A stretch of DNA of 64,000 bases. It comes from Castanea sativa (taxonomy: Eukaryota > Streptophyta > Magnoliopsida > Fagales > Fagaceae). The stretch covers positions 27,449,273-27,513,272 of the forward strand of contig NC_134017.1 in assembly GCF_040712315.1 (NCBI RefSeq), given 5' to 3'. This document shows positions 30,134 through 42,529 of this stretch, one piece after another. The notes below the pieces were generated by a model, which was given only the letters and a program-made list of their open reading frames with translations, made no database searches and was not told the origin of the DNA. Position 1 is the stretch's first letter. Each line of letters opens with the position of its first letter. Position numbers and translations under genes: made by a program.

Positions 30134-32179
30134 GTGAAAGATATCTTCACCAATGTGTTTGATAGGTTGTATAGAGCTGAGCAAGGTTTGTGTTTAAAAG
30201 CTCCCAGCCAAATTCCTATTTGGGGAAACTGCCTGTTGGAATCAGAAGCTCATAACTTGGCAACTGACCCTACAGATGCTGAAATTCTTTTTGCCTTAAA
30301 AACTATGAAAGCATTTAAAGCTCCAGGGCTAGATGGACTTCATGCTGGATTTTTCCAGAGGTTTTGGATGGTAGTGGGCGAGTCAGTCAAATTTGAAGTT
30401 AAAAAAATATTTAGAATGAAGAAAATTCCTGAACACCTCAATAAGACTTTGATTGCACTCATTCCCAAACAACTCGGTCTTGAATCCATAAACCACTATA
30501 GGCCAATAAGTCTTTGCAACACAATATATAAAATTGTGACCAAGGTCCTTGTTAATAGGAAGAAACACCTTATGCCGACCTTGGTATCCCCTTCCAAAAC
30601 AGTGTTCATTTTTGGAATACAAGGCACAAATAATGTGATCATAGCACAGGAGTTGGTCTACACTCTTGAAAGAAAGAAAGGGAAGGCAAGATTCATGATA
30701 TTAAAAATTGACTTGGAGAAGACATATGATCGTCTTGAATGGAGCTTTGTGAGAAGTATGTTAGTGAGCTTGGGGTTTCATTCTGATACTGTGGATTTAA
30801 TCCTCAGCTGCATTTCCTCTACTTCGGCTTTCTTACTCTTCAATGGGAGTCAGATTGGGGATATTTTTCCTTCATGTGGTTTGAGGCAAGGAGACCCCAT
30901 CTCCCCATACATATTTATTCTATGTATGGAATTCTTGAACACCCTTATAAACATGAAGTGTGAGGAGGGAAGTTGGAAAAAGATTAAAGCTTCTTGCAAT
31001 GGACTTGGCTTCTCTCATATGTTCTTTGCAGATGATCTCTTACTCTTTGCCAAAACTGATGAGAGTAGTATTGAGGCTATAGTTGAAGTGCTAGACAAAT
31101 TCTGCCAACTCACAGGTCTAAAAATCAGCAAAGCAAAATCTAAAATTCTTTTTTCGCCTAATGTCGCAACGGAGAAAAGAAGGGAGATAGTGAACCAGAC
31201 TGGCATTAGTGAAACTCACAACCTTGGGAAATACCTTGGGTTCCCTATCATCCATAATGGAAGGAGACGAAATGAGTTCCAATTTGTTGTGGAGAGAGTT
31301 CAAAACAAATTGGTTGGTTGGAAATCGAAGTGCCTTTCATCGGCCAGAAGATTGGTTCTCATAAAGGCAGCAGTATCCTCAATACCTGAATATAATATGC
31401 AGTGCAACAAGCTTCCGACCAAGACTTGTGAGGATGTCAACAAACTGACTAGGGACTTTCTTTGGGGATCTACGGCGGAAAAAAAGAAGCTCCACCTAGT
31501 TGGATTGAACAAGGTTGCCAATCCGATTGACATGAGGGGTCTTGGAATTTTTGAAATGAAAGCTAGAAACTCTGCCATCTTGGCTAAGCTCTGTTGGAGA
31601 ATTGCCTCAAGCCCAGATTTGCCATTGGCTCAAATGCTTACAAATAAGTATCTTACTCCGGCACGCCTAAGGGGTGAAACAAGAAATCAGGCTGCCTCTT
31701 GCGTTTGGAAAGCTTGTAAGGAAGGAGGTATTGTTTTTAATAAGGGTCTAAAATGGTCCATTGCTAATGGTGATAAGGTGTGCGTATGGGATGACTTTTG
31801 GCTCCCATTTGGACCTCTTAGAAATCAAATTAAAGGGCCTTTAGTTGATAGGGAGAATAGGCTATCGGTCAAGAGCTTTTTAGCTTATATGGAGAGCATC
31901 TCTTTCAATCTTCCTCTCAGGATTGTGCAAGAAATCAAAGGCATACCTGTTGCGGTAGACTCGAACCAAGAGGACATCCTTATTTGGGCTTTCTCTAAGG
32001 ATGGTTCCTTTTCCCTCAAATCTGCCTACCTCATTGCTAAAGGGTTTAACACCTTGAACCTTGAAACTAGTCCTCACCAATGGGTGTGGAAAGCTAGCAC
32101 TTCACCCAGAATAAAGTTTTTTCTTTGGTTGTGCACTCATTTCAGTGTTCCTACGAAGGAAGTTCTTGGTTCAAGTTAA
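30134..32179 (+). CDS. LINE reverse transcriptase, 681-codon open frame
   Basis: Non-LTR reverse transcriptase that would copy LINE RNA at a nicked target. Motifs in order: APGLDGLHAGFFQRFW; ALIPKQLGLESINHYRPISL; KIDLEKTYDRLEWSFV with the first catalytic Asp; LRQGDPISPYIFILCMEFL; and the catalytic box FADDLLLFAK near residue 300. Thumb and connection follow: LGKYLGFPI, LVGWKSKCLSSARRLVLIKA and GLGIFEMKARNSAILAKLCW. An upstream in-frame stop (about 29988) separates it from the N-terminal piece, and a frameshift near 32160 cuts off the zinc finger (CELCGG...HTLRDC), so it is not a complete functional protein. The long intact stretch suggests moderate age. Confidence 0.85.
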   Translation: MKDIFTNVFDRLYRAEQGLCLKAPSQIPIWGNCLLESEAHNLATDPTDAEILFALKTMKAFKAPGLDGLHAGFFQRFWMVVGESVKFEVKKIFRMKKIPEHLNKTLIALIPKQLGLESINHYRPISLCNTIYKIVTKVLVNRKKHLMPTLVSPSKTVFIFGIQGTNNVIIAQELVYTLERKKGKARFMILKIDLEKTYDRLEWSFVRSMLVSLGFHSDTVDLILSCISSTSAFLLFNGSQIGDIFPSCGLRQGDPISPYIFILCMEFLNTLINMKCEEGSWKKIKASCNGLGFSHMFFADDLLLFAKTDESSIEAIVEVLDKFCQLTGLKISKAKSKILFSPNVATEKRREIVNQTGISETHNLGKYLGFPIIHNGRRRNEFQFVVERVQNKLVGWKSKCLSSARRLVLIKAAVSSIPEYNMQCNKLPTKTCEDVNKLTRDFLWGSTAEKKKLHLVGLNKVANPIDMRGLGIFEMKARNSAILAKLCWRIASSPDLPLAQMLTNKYLTPARLRGETRNQAASCVWKACKEGGIVFNKGLKWSIANGDKVCVWDDFWLPFGPLRNQIKGPLVDRENRLSVKSFLAYMESISFNLPLRIVQEIKGIPVAVDSNQEDILIWAFSKDGSFSLKSAYLIAKGFNTLNLETSPHQWVWKASTSPRIKFFLWLCTHFSVPTKEVLGSS

Positions 32180-33065
32180 ATCTTGACCCAACTTGTGAGT
32201 TGTGTGGAGGAAGTCCCGAATCCATCCTTCACACTCTCAGAGATTGTAAGGTGGCAAAATCTGTGTGGAAAGACTTGGGAATTGAGGAAGGCAATTTGGA
32301 ATTCTTTGGGTCGAATCTTAAAGTTTGTCTTAAAACTACTGTGGGAAGTCTAGCATGTATCCATGACCCCGTATGCCTTCGAAAATCCTATTCCCTTAAG
32401 CGGTCTGGACTTTATGGCTGCATAGGAACAAGGCTATTTTTCAAACTGGAAAAATTGAAGAGGGTACGAGTGCTTGCTGCGTTAAAAAAGGAGTGGAGTT
32501 CTTTGTCATAGTCCCTAATGGTCCGACCAAACCAAGGAGAACGTAAGTCCAAGTGAGATGGCTTAAACCCCCTAGGGGATGGACAAAGCTTAACACAGAT
32601 GGGTCAGTGTTTGGGAACCCGATGAAGGTAGGTGGGGATGGCATCTTGAGGTGCAACAATGGTGACTAGGTAGCTAGATTCACTTGCAAACTCGAAAACA
32701 TTCCACGCACTGTTGCTGAACTATGGGCATTGAAGGATGGACTTACCATGGCCAAGCAGCTGGGGATTGAAAATATTTGCATTGAAATGGACGCTGAATT
32801 TATTGTACACCTTGTTTCAAGTTCCTCAGTTGCCAATCTAATGCTGGAACCTCTCTTAACTGATTGCAGGAACCTGATAAAGACCTTCCCTAATCACACG
32901 GTGGCACATGTGTTTAGAGAAGCCAATGCTTGTGCTGACTGCCTTGCTCGTATGGTTGCAGAACTCAACCATGATTTTGATGTTCATATTTTGTTTAACG
33001 CGCCGAATGTGGTGGTTGATTTACTGGCTAGAGAGAAAGCTGGAATTATTGTAATAGACTTATAG
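32180..33065 (+). pseudogene. LINE zinc-finger (zf-RVT) and RNase H-like C-terminus
   Basis: Another frame continues with DPTCELCGGSPESILHTLRD (zf-RVT, Cys and His visible). After several stops an RNase H-like domain appears: KLNTDGSVFGNP, then AELWALKDGLTMAKQLGIEN, ICIEMDAEFIVHLV and HVFREANACADCLARM, ending at a TAG at 33063. The RNase H catalytic-type Asp (NTDGS) is present. It belongs to the LINE at 29720. Confidence 0.8.
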
Positions 33066-33100
33066 TCCTTTAATTTAATCCAAGCGCCGTTTTACCAAAA

Positions 33101-35100
33101 AAGAATAGAAAAGAAGAGAACTTTCTGATTTGAGCCTTGGATCTCTTCTGTCATGGGTGGCTGTTGATGTCGCTAATGATCTATTCCTAGTGGCACCGGC
33201 GAAGGTTGCTGGCAGTGGCTAGTGGTGGTGGCTGGAATTGTTTGGGTTTTATTTATTTATTTATTTTTTTTTAAAATTTTAGAAAAATAATTAAGAAAAG
33301 GCTGAAAATTTTATTTGAATTAAATAGGTGTGCATGTGGCATGTTTTTATTGGTGGAGAATAGAGTGGAGCAAAAAAAATGGGACAGAAGATTTGGACTC
33401 CATATTTATTGATTCTTTTTGCTCCATTTTTTATTGATATGTTATATCATTGGCCAATAATGTAGAAAAACACAATATTTCTTCTGGCCAAACTACATAA
33501 TCAATATTATAGTTTTAGACGGCGTCAGGAAAAAGCTGTAAACGTATTGCTATAGGCAATATTGTTGTAGGCTTTGTGGGCGGCTTCGGGCGGCTTCGGC
33601 CTTCGGCTATGTTGTTTAGCAGTTTTAGATTTTTTTTTTGAAGTTTCTTTGACTTTGATGCGTATTGCTGGGTAAGGACAAAATTATTTTGTTTAAAATT
33701 TTTCAAAGGGCCAGGTTGTTTGTTTTGAATAAATCGGTTGATTGGATTTAATTTAAATATATATATTTTTTGCTATTGGTAATTTTTGTTGATTGGCTAA
33801 TTTTTCTGGGCTTGTAAATTTTTTATAAATTTTATATCTATAAAATTTTTTTATAGCCTTTAAAAGAAGAAAAATGCTAAAGTTATAAAAGTTTTTATGA
33901 ATTGCTAATGTGTTTAGTGGCTATTTATTTATTTTTTATTTTTGATAACATGGTTAGTGGTTATTGTTATGAAAGAAAGTGATGTAAGTAGTGATCCTAG
34001 ATGTAAACTAAAAAGAATTTGCTTTTTTTTTTTTTTTTTCAAAAGAATTAATGATAATGTTAAGGGGGAAAATGTAATTTTGTAGAACAAAATTGCTATA
34101 TAAAAATATTTCTATACAAAATTGCTAAAATTAATACCTATATATATTAATAATATTTTCTAAAAAAATTAGGGGGTGCAAGGGTGGCTCCTTCCCTGTT
34201 CGGTTGAGAAGTTATGATGGATCGTAAAACTTTCTCTTAACAAAACTGCATCATCTATTTCATTTTACACAACAGTGATAAGTTGGTCTCTTTACTATCC
34301 CCCCTTTGCCACTGCAAATGTCACGCCCCAAACCCAAAAGGGTCCAAAGCATGAGATATATAACCCAAAGGTACCTATAGATTTTTCCTTTTTGGAAATT
34401 CAATCCAAATAATTCATACCACGTACCAACATCAAGAATTTTCATAATAATTTCATTAAGGATGCTCTCAAAAGTAAGTTGTAGCTCTAAGCAATAATTA
34501 CAAGGACCATTGGCCACAAAAGAATGGAGACGTGAATAATTATAATTGCACATCAAACTTGTCCCATTAGGGATAAAATTCATCACCATTATTGGTTACA
34601 AAAGAGTGTATCAAGCTTCCTCTAGGATGTACAACACCTAAGGATCATCATTATAAAAGATCAGCCTCCATTAGTAGTCTGTCTAACTACTACTAGCCAC
34701 AAAACTTGTCTCAAAACAATCGTTGCCTACTCTGAAAAGGTTTGTGAAAGAATGGAATGAGACAAAGCCCATTAAGTAGCACAATTAATGGGAGTAAGAG
34801 AAATGCAGGTTTCATGATCATGTGCATATTACAACATGAAACAATTTGAGAATTTCTAGATGACAATTGTAAAATTATTTTCATTGATAAAACGATAATA
34901 ATGATTAAACAATGCCACCCAAAGCTTCTCAAAAATGATCACCATGAATCTACATAATATATATATATACTGTGAGCATAACAATATTGTTCCAAAAACC
35001 TGAAAAGCCAATCCAAGCCACATGACAAGCCACCTCAAAGACGAAAATATCACAGAGACATTATATCACCATAGAGGCAAGTCTGAACTCACAAACCACT
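33101..35100. other. non-coding stretch, no gene seen
   Basis: AT-rich sequence with a GC-richer cggcttcgg repeat at about 33582-33606. Phrases such as gtcacgccccaaacccaaaa (34320) resemble transposon-derived sequence. No ends or coding regions could be defined. Confidence 0.4.
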
Positions 35101-35103
35101 AGC

Positions 35104-35395
35104 ATGATATGTACCTCTTTTGGCATGTGGTCTATAAGCCCTATGGGCAGCAGCCTCACCCATAACCTCAAGGATTTACCTCCCCCCCCCCCCCCATGGG
35201 CAGCAAGGGAGAATGCACCATATAGTACCTCTTTTGCATGTGGTCTCTTGGCCGTACCTAGCCTCATCCACACACTCAAGGATTTACCTCTTCCCCTATG
35301 GGCAGCAAGGAAGGACGCGTTACATAGTACCCCTTTGCATGTGGTCTTTTGGCCTTATGGGCAATAGCCTCACCCATACACTCAAGGATTTGCTT
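35104..35395. repeat. ~105-bp tandem repeat, three copies
   Basis: Each unit contains gcatgtggtct, cctcacccata or cctcatccaca, ctcaaggatttacct and atgggcagcaagg in that order. A C-tract of 14 (35180-35193) expands the first copy. Non-coding. Confidence 0.85.
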
Positions 35396-35946
35396 ACATT
35401 ATGCAAAGTGAAAGGCTCTTCCTCACTCTTTCCCTTTGAACAACCAAGGCCAAAAAGTTAACATGATCTCTGATCTACAAATTGATCTCGTTGTCGTCAC
35501 CTTCTTCAGACCCACCTGCCGATCTCACCGCCGTCAGACCCACCCACCGATCTCGCCTCCTTCAGACTCACCCATCAATCTATGGTCATTTACCTCTCCC
35601 TTTTTCTCAATCTATCTATCTCTCTCTCCCTCTCTCACGATTGGTGCTTATTTTTTAGAAAGATTGAATTTTTTTGTTATGTTTTTTGTTTATTTGGTTT
35701 ATATATTCAAAGTTTGTATTATAATATTTGTTTGGAAGCTGAGAAAATGTGAGAGAATGTGTTTTCTAGAGGATTTTCAAGAACACAATCAAACACCTTA
35801 AAATATTTTCCAAAGTATTTTTTGTGATGTGACCAAACACTTGAAAATATTTTCATTTCTGAAAATAATTTTCACTTGAAAATATTTTACACTCTGAAAT
35901 CATTTTACATTGAGCCAAACACAACCTAACATACCCTCATTTATCT

Positions 35947-36738
35947 TGCAAAGAATTGTGTATGGTTGTTTGCAGTAATGATAGCAGCACATCCACCCAG
36001 ATTTCTAGGATTGAAATCCCTTTTTTTAATAACTACAGTATAGTTGGCTACTGTATAGGCATGTTCTGCCTCGCTAATTATGAGAAAGATCTCAATCACA
36101 TCCTATATTTGTGAAACCCTAGCGTTGGAAGGTTTAAGAAGCTTCTAGGTTCGTGCCTTGCTGACAATACTGACAGTTCTATTAGTCTCGCTTATGGACG
36201 TGTATATCATTGTCAAAAACTTCAAGATTCTTAGACTTTGGAGTCATCAAGGAGGGCAAAGGCTGAGGCTGAGATTTACAGGTTGGAATCTTTAAGAGGG
36301 TACAAACCCAACAGTGGATATATTCATTCTATTAGATCACCCTGTATGTTTTGGAATGGAGCTTTGCACACTACAACATTTACAATACACAACCATGTCC
36401 GACACCATTTCATTTTGTCCTTTGATGTCAATGATGAGAGCTTCCGCGAAATATGGATGCCTTCTAATTATTTAGAAAGAATCCTTCTATATTTTTTTCA
36501 ACTTGCAGTGTTCAAGGGATCGTTGGCTTTTATTGTTTTCTCTTTTGATCACAACAATGTAAGCAATGCGGGTTGTTTATGCCACATATGGGTTATGATG
36601 GAGTATGGTGTGGCCCAGTCTTGGACTAGAAAATATGTGGTAACAATGCATTGGGTTCATGATTTCTATGGTTGCACTGACAGTGGTAAAATTTTAATTA
36701 AGAATGGTTGGATATATTTCAACAATTTACGGCTTTGA
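35947..36738 (+). pseudogene. F-box associated (FBA) domain protein, broken and lacking the F-box
   Basis: F-box proteins recruit substrates to SCF ubiquitin ligases; the FBA region is the substrate side. Readable pieces include GMFCLANYEKDLNHILYL, a stop, then NPSVGRFKKLLGSCLADN. After another stop come RAKAEAEIYRLESLR, MFWNGALHTTTF, ILSFDVNDESFREIWMP and AVFKGSLAFIVFSFD, with the C-terminal CHIWVMMEYGVAQSWTRKYV, ending at TGA 36738. No F-box is found upstream, and two stops interrupt the 5' half, so it is a pseudogene. The final 166 codons remain open. Confidence 0.8.
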
Positions 36739-36799
36739 ACCTTCTTTTGTGAAAGACTATCTGATATACTGGCTAATTAGCGAGCACGATGTTTTTGAA

Positions 36800-38110
36800 T
36801 TGTTAGCCATTTGTGTATACCAAGACAATAGAATTCACATAGTTCCTTTTCGAACACAGTTCGTTCTTATAGTTTAATTCATTTCGGTCCTGAACATATC
36901 CTGGAAAATTCATAAAGTGCTCTAGAGAATTCAGCCTTAAAACTCTCATAGAAGCGGCCCACTTCACACTCATATAGGTGACTCTTATTAAGAATATTCT
37001 ACTATACTCCACTTGGATTTCAAAGATATAAGAATCATTAAAAGCAAAGCTTACAAACATCACTATTTCATCATAGGAATGGGTGGGAGATGTTATCTCT
37101 ATAGTGATGAAAACTAGTTTCCACAATTTTGTTGTCCATTTGAAAACCTAAATCTTGGGATCTCTAGTCAACTAGGTGGGGTTACCATCATGGAAACTTT
37201 AGGTCATAGGCTTTAACCCATTCCCCTTGATGAACATGTAGTTTATTTGCTCTCCACTCAAACAATTAATTATGGATCCATTTTATAATCTCGAAGTACT
37301 TCTATTTAGGAGCAACTGGCTCATGGTATTATGTGTCTGACGAATATGTCGAGATCAACCATAACTTTGTACCTACCAATACAAATAGGAGGTACGAGTA
37401 TCCAACAATGCATGTTTGATTAGATTTATAAGACTTTCCAAAAATGCATATGCTCTTTGCATAAGGTGTTCTCACTAGACTGTCGTCACATATCTCATGT
37501 GATTGAGACAAGACAAGTCAATTAGACGTATTAGAAATTTTCATTTCTTGTATCACATCTACAACACTTACACGAGCATATCCCTCAATGATGTAGCCTT
37601 TTGTGATAAATTTCACATCACACACTAATCGCAGGAAATCTAAACTCATTTAACATCATTTCATTGTCAAATTTCTCATGTCATTGCATTGAAACTTGCT
37701 TCAATCTATACAAAGATTTAACAAGTCTACACACTTTGTTTCCTTGTATAGGAACCATAAACCCTTTGGTTTATTGTGTATCAAGAAAACTCGCATCTTC
37801 CTTTTTTTGTAGCCTTCTACATCAAGTCTCACCTTGTGACAATAAATAATTCCATCAACTCTCAAACTCCCAATTGGTTAATCCACCAATTACTATACAT
37901 AGATTTCTAAGATGGATTTATTGCATTATTGACATGCATTATTGACAGTCTCTTTTCCAAGAAGGCACCTCAGGATATTGCTTCTTTGAAGCTTTAAGTT
38001 CATCTTGTAACAAATAAATTAGAATATCTAGACCAAACGAATATGACGTTCATCCTTTTACTACACTTTGGCTCAACCTCTTTTCCATCAACTCCTGATC
38101 ATGAGAGATG
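36800..38110 (-). pseudogene. heavily decayed copia relic
   Basis: The minus strand around 37780-37640 reads PKGFMVPIQGNKVCRLVKSL then YRLKQ and HEKFDNEMMLNEF. This is the copia reverse transcriptase region between motif 'PEGF' and the YGLKQ box. The rest is out of frame and hard to align. Confidence is good for the small core and low for the limits. Confidence 0.55.
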
Positions 38111-38405
38111 CTAAACGTAGACTCAAACTTTCTTTTAAGAAAGTTATACATTTGAAATATATTCTAATTAATTTTAATGCATATTAGAATAACAAATTCT
38201 ACGCTCACCACCTTCACCAGACACCCCCACGTTTAAAGAATTTATAGTAAGGCAATCACCCTTTCCATAATTCACAATGTGTGTTAGTGGTTTTTCTTTA
38301 GAGGCAACTCATAGAGAATATAATTAATGGAAAAATAGCTTTCCCTCACAAGTTCTATGGTAATCAAGAACTTATCGCATTCATTGAGTTATTTCTCAAC
38401 TTCAT

Positions 38406-38790
38406 CTATATTCTATATATATCTAAAAGCTGAAACGTAACATTTATTATTGCTATGCTTCGGTTGAGCCACATTAGCGGCCACATCACCCACTTATTTC
38501 CAGCCATTTTTCTCTTATTTTTTGACTCTTTTATCTCTTATTAATTCTGTACCTTACTATTACATTTCCTCTAATATTTCCCACTCTCTTTTACCTTTTT
38601 ATTTCTTCACTACTTTTAACCTTAATTTCACTCTTCCTTTATCCCTTTATCTTCCTTTTATTTTGACTCTTCTTATCTCCATCCTCTAACTATAAATTTC
38701 CTATTCTCTCTCATTCTATACGTATTTTCTCATACAAAAAAGGTTATTACTCTCTCTCTCTTTCTCTCTCATTTTTTTGGGTGGATTTTT
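38406..38790 (+). mobile_element. Helitron-like 5' end (tentative)
   Basis: A tctatattctatatatatct start followed by aaagctgaaacg resembles Helitron 5' termini. The pyrimidine-rich region that follows (38500-38770) resembles, in inverted orientation, 41370-41620. No matching 3' hairpin end was found. Confidence 0.3.
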
Positions 38791-39365
38791 TATTTTATTT
38801 TTTGTATCTCTACTTTATGTTAATGAATTTTTGTATTCTTTTGAATTCTACTTTGGGTTGACGCAGTTTACTTTTGTCCTTTTAAGCTGTTATCTTTTTT
38901 TTTTTTTTTGTTAAATGTTATTCAAAATTGCATTATAAAAATAGTATATGAGAATATAATGTTATTTTATTTTTTAGTGGAGAAAATATAATGTTATTCT
39001 ATTACATAACATGACTTGGATAATTTGGTGTGACTATACTCGCATTTTGAGTTTTGCTCATCATCTTTCTATTTTTATCTTTCTATTTTCTCACTTACAT
39101 GAACGGTCCATTAATTTCAATTACTTTGTATATTTTGCTCAAATTTGATAGTGTTAGTGGAACTTTCATTAGTTTATTATCTTTAGATTAGAATTGTATG
39201 GGCATTGATAGTGTAAGCAGAGTCACACACATCTTTACGTTTTTTTTGCTGGAAAACACTGTTCAGTGACAGTATAGTAAAAAATTTGAATACAAGGGTG
39301 CCTTATTTTTAAATCTATGTTTTGCTTCATATTTTATGATGATGCCTAAAAGATCAACAGTAAGC

Positions 39366-40070
39366 TGTTAGTACTCTCCCGGTTTGAAGCAACACCTGCG
39401 AAGAAAAATGTAGGTGATCGACAGAGAGCACCGGTGTGGTGCCGGCCAAAGACCCTCCGACGATCAAGTTAGAATCTTTTAAACAACCCTAGAGTGCCAG
39501 AGTTGAGGTAATTGTGCGTACCTTTGGGTCATGAGGGTCTTGGGGTATATATAGTGGTGTGTGGCCGAAATTTGCGCCCAGGTGAAGATGTACTTTCCTT
39601 TTTAAAAGAGTAATCCGCGGATCTTTGCCTATTGTATTGAGCCCTTTCCTTATAGGAATCTCCTTGACTAAGTCGAACGCGCGGCGCAAGGACTTTCCTT
39701 ATATTCACATAGGCAGAGGTCCAGATAGGCTAAAAATGAAAGTTGGATTGTTCCTTCAGCCTTCACCTGCCAAGGTCGTCAGCCCACGCGTAACTCCTAT
39801 ACTGTCGTCAGCTTACGTACGCCAACGTGGTCCGTCAGCCAAGGACATCAGCCAGACCTTACAGTCAAGGTCGTCATCCCTGACTCGTCCACGTGATCCG
39901 TCACCCTAACGTTGCTGCGTAAGGGGCATGGCTATGAATGCTAAAGAGGTGTTAATGACAGCAGTTGACGGACGGCGTATTGTCGTCAGCTTCTTGACGT
40001 GCATTCAATATGTAAGTGAACTTCCGTCACCTTCTTCATGTGTCGTCACCTTGTAATAACGTCACTATCA
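39366..40070 (-). repeat. gypsy-type LTR, minus strand
   Basis: On the minus strand it runs TGATAGTGACG ... GTACTAACA with a TATATATA-type box (near 39552) and the GTCGGAGGGTCTTTGGCC phrase typical of plant gypsy LTRs. It is GC-richer than its surroundings, with many gtcgtca words. Flanking bases do not match as a target duplication. A gaatacaagggtgcctta block occurs on both sides (39289 and 40150). Confidence 0.65.
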
Positions 40071-40520
40071 TTTTAGATTTTTTTTTTTTTGTTGAGATGA
40101 TTCATATTTTAGATGGTTCTGATATGAAATATTTTTGGTAGTAAATTCGAATACAAGGGTGCCTTACTTTTAAGTCTGTGTTTTGCTTCATATTTTAGAT
40201 GGTTCTAATATGAAATATTTTTGCTATTGTGATATGCCATGTGTCATTCTCTAACCTTCCAATAAACAAAGCTTTAAACGTATGTATATCCATTTAAATT
40301 TAAAATTTTGATGATTTATTTAATTTTTATTATTTGTTTTTGTAGGTGAACAAAAATCTGTTACCAATCCCAAATGGATAGACAGTTGATATGAAATTGC
40401 GCAATACAACTAACTTAAAGAAAATGGGTTTCCGAGGTCAATTTTTGTATGCTTTAATGGTTTAGTTTCAAGTCTATTGGAAAAACAACAAGTAATTCAT
40501 AAGGAAGAAGAAGATTTCAA

Positions 40521-41124
40521 TGTTTAATTCTTCCTTGGGTTAGTCCGAGGATCTCTAGTTCATATAATGTTCAAGTCTCGGTTATAGAGTAATGATACAC
40601 AAAGTATGTTTCCCTTTAAAGTTTTTCCGTCTCATAATCTAGAGGTGTGCCCTTTTCTTATATAGCTATCTAAATTGTATCCCAGTCCTCCACCTGTACA
40701 ACCACTGATCTTTTTTTGGATGCTTGTCCCATAAGGGTTTCGCTAGAGGTGGTAGAATGTATTGCAAGTTGTGAGGGTACTGTTTAGGGGTCATTTTGCC
40801 ATTAGTGCGGCCAACTGAGTTGGTGTAGTGCATTGAATGCGGAGGTGATAAGTACTTTACCTTGATATTTCCCATCTTCTTTGCTTGCACATTTTTACCT
40901 CCTTGCTTGGTATTTTGTCTTTTGGTCCAAGTGGCCTACTCAAAGCCTCCCAAGGAATGCTCGCTCTTTGGGCTCTTTGCGCGATCGTCCTCTTCGGCTT
41001 CAATTCTCAGGCTTTGATCTATGTATTGGGTTAGAACTAATAAGGGAATAAGCCCTTCCATCTCCTTGGATTGGGCCCACGGGGTACTATTCTGTGTTCG
41101 AATCTTACCCCTCCCACAGCTTCG
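40521..41124 (-). repeat. probable solo LTR, minus strand
   Basis: On the minus strand it starts near GCTGTGGGAGGGGTAAG and ends AATTAAACA. ttcaa occurs directly before (40516-40520) and just after (41126-41130), a possible target duplication. A TATA-like ctatataagaaaa lies near 40665. The right boundary is uncertain by a few bases. Confidence 0.55.
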
Positions 41125-41279
41125 TTTCAACAATAAATCATTTTATTCATGGAACCACTTAGATTTAGGCGTGTAAATGCCAAGCTAACTGTGTAAATGC
41201 CAAGAAAAATATCTAATAGCCAATGTGTAAAACTCACAAGAGCAAAAGGTGTTGACGGATGGTCTAACATCAAGAAAGC

Positions 41280-41283
<4 letters not shown>

Positions 41284-41342
<59 letters not shown>
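41284..41342. repeat. (GA)n microsatellite
   Basis: Pure GA run of about 58 bases. Confidence 0.95.
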
Positions 41343-41347
<5 letters not shown>

Positions 41348-41665
41348 GTGTGTGGAAAAACTATGAATAAAATGGGATAGAGAGTAACAAATTTACAATA
41401 AGAAGATGAGAATAAGAAGAGCCAAAATGAAAGAAGAGAAATAGATAGTACTAAGAGCCAAAATGAATAGTAATATTAAGGTAGAGAGAAGTGGGAAGAT
41501 GAAAATGTAAAATGCAAGGAGAAAAGTTAGAAAAAAGTATAACAATAAGTGGAATTAATAATATAAAAAAAGAGTTAAAACTTAAAAATAAGAGAGAGAT
41601 AATATTTTCATTGTTAAATAATGGAGTTTTTAATTCACCTTATCTCTCCTGAAAAAATGTGATTA

Positions 41666-41818
41666 TTCTATTTTAATAGACTCAATTTTGAAATTATTAA
41701 TAATAGATCTCATAATCCTATTTTAATTATTAATTAGTGAATCACTTGATAAATTAGAAAAGGCTAACCAATAACAAAAGTGGCAACCAGGCCAAAATTG
41801 AGTCTATTAAAATAGATT
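41666..41818. mobile_element. small MITE / inverted repeat
   Basis: tctattttaatagactcaat near 41668 is inverted near 41800 (attgagtctattaaaatag). The arms are about 25 bases, the whole about 150 bases, AT-rich and non-coding. Confidence 0.65.
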
Positions 41819-42529
41819 CAAAATATTTGATTTTATTATATTGACCAAATTTTCTTCATTCATCAAACCCATACGCCATTGCACATATAAAATGGCAGTC
41901 ACACCATTGTCTCTATATTTATCTATTACTCCTAGATTAAATACCATAGAGCTACTGCCATTACAATCTTGCACTGAAGTCAGAGGTAAAAACCTCAATG
42001 GACATTTCATATATCACACCTGATATTGGCATGATTATTGCAGGGTCCCACGTGATGAAAACAAGCAATGTAAAAACCTTGCAAGATTAAATACCATTAT
42101 ATCAAGATGATCAAATTATCAAAATCTCTAACCGTACTCGGCAATTGGTAGTACAGGTTCACAAAAGAATACAACAAAAACTATTTAATTAGATTGCATC
42201 ACAAAGAAACCGTTAACACCAGTAACCAGAGAACCAATTATTACATGCCAACAAAAAAACCGTAGACCCATTATCAAAAAAACAAAGAGTTAACAATGGA
42301 ACACAACGGTTGATAAAAACCAACAGGCACGTTTCACAAAACAATAAAACACAACAGTTGCGTCGGACTCAAGATTAATCAGTGTTGCTCAAGAATTACA
42401 CCATACACGCAAAGATAAAAGAAACAAGATAACTACACACGAAATTCCTTTCACAATAATCACAAAAATAAATTAAGAAAAACGAAATCTGCTTTAAAAT
42501 TGTTAGATATATTTCAAAATTTTACTCTT

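Larger units (their letters stand above)
29720..33100 (+). mobile_element. L1-type LINE, 5' truncated, plus strand
   Basis: Carries the region upstream of reverse transcriptase (AINTFTRKAKTWNREEFGNI), a reverse transcriptase, a zinc-finger segment and an RNase H domain in that order. The endonuclease and first ORF are missing. The 3' end near 33100 reads ccaagcgccgttttacc followed by an A-rich tail. Confidence 0.85.

Noticed and set aside
39625..39909. 94-codon plus-strand frame
   Set aside because: Lies in a gypsy LTR, antisense to its inferred transcription.
41075..41110. gttcgaatc word resembling a tRNA T-arm
   Set aside because: No acceptor stem, D-arm or anticodon arm around it; it is LTR sequence.
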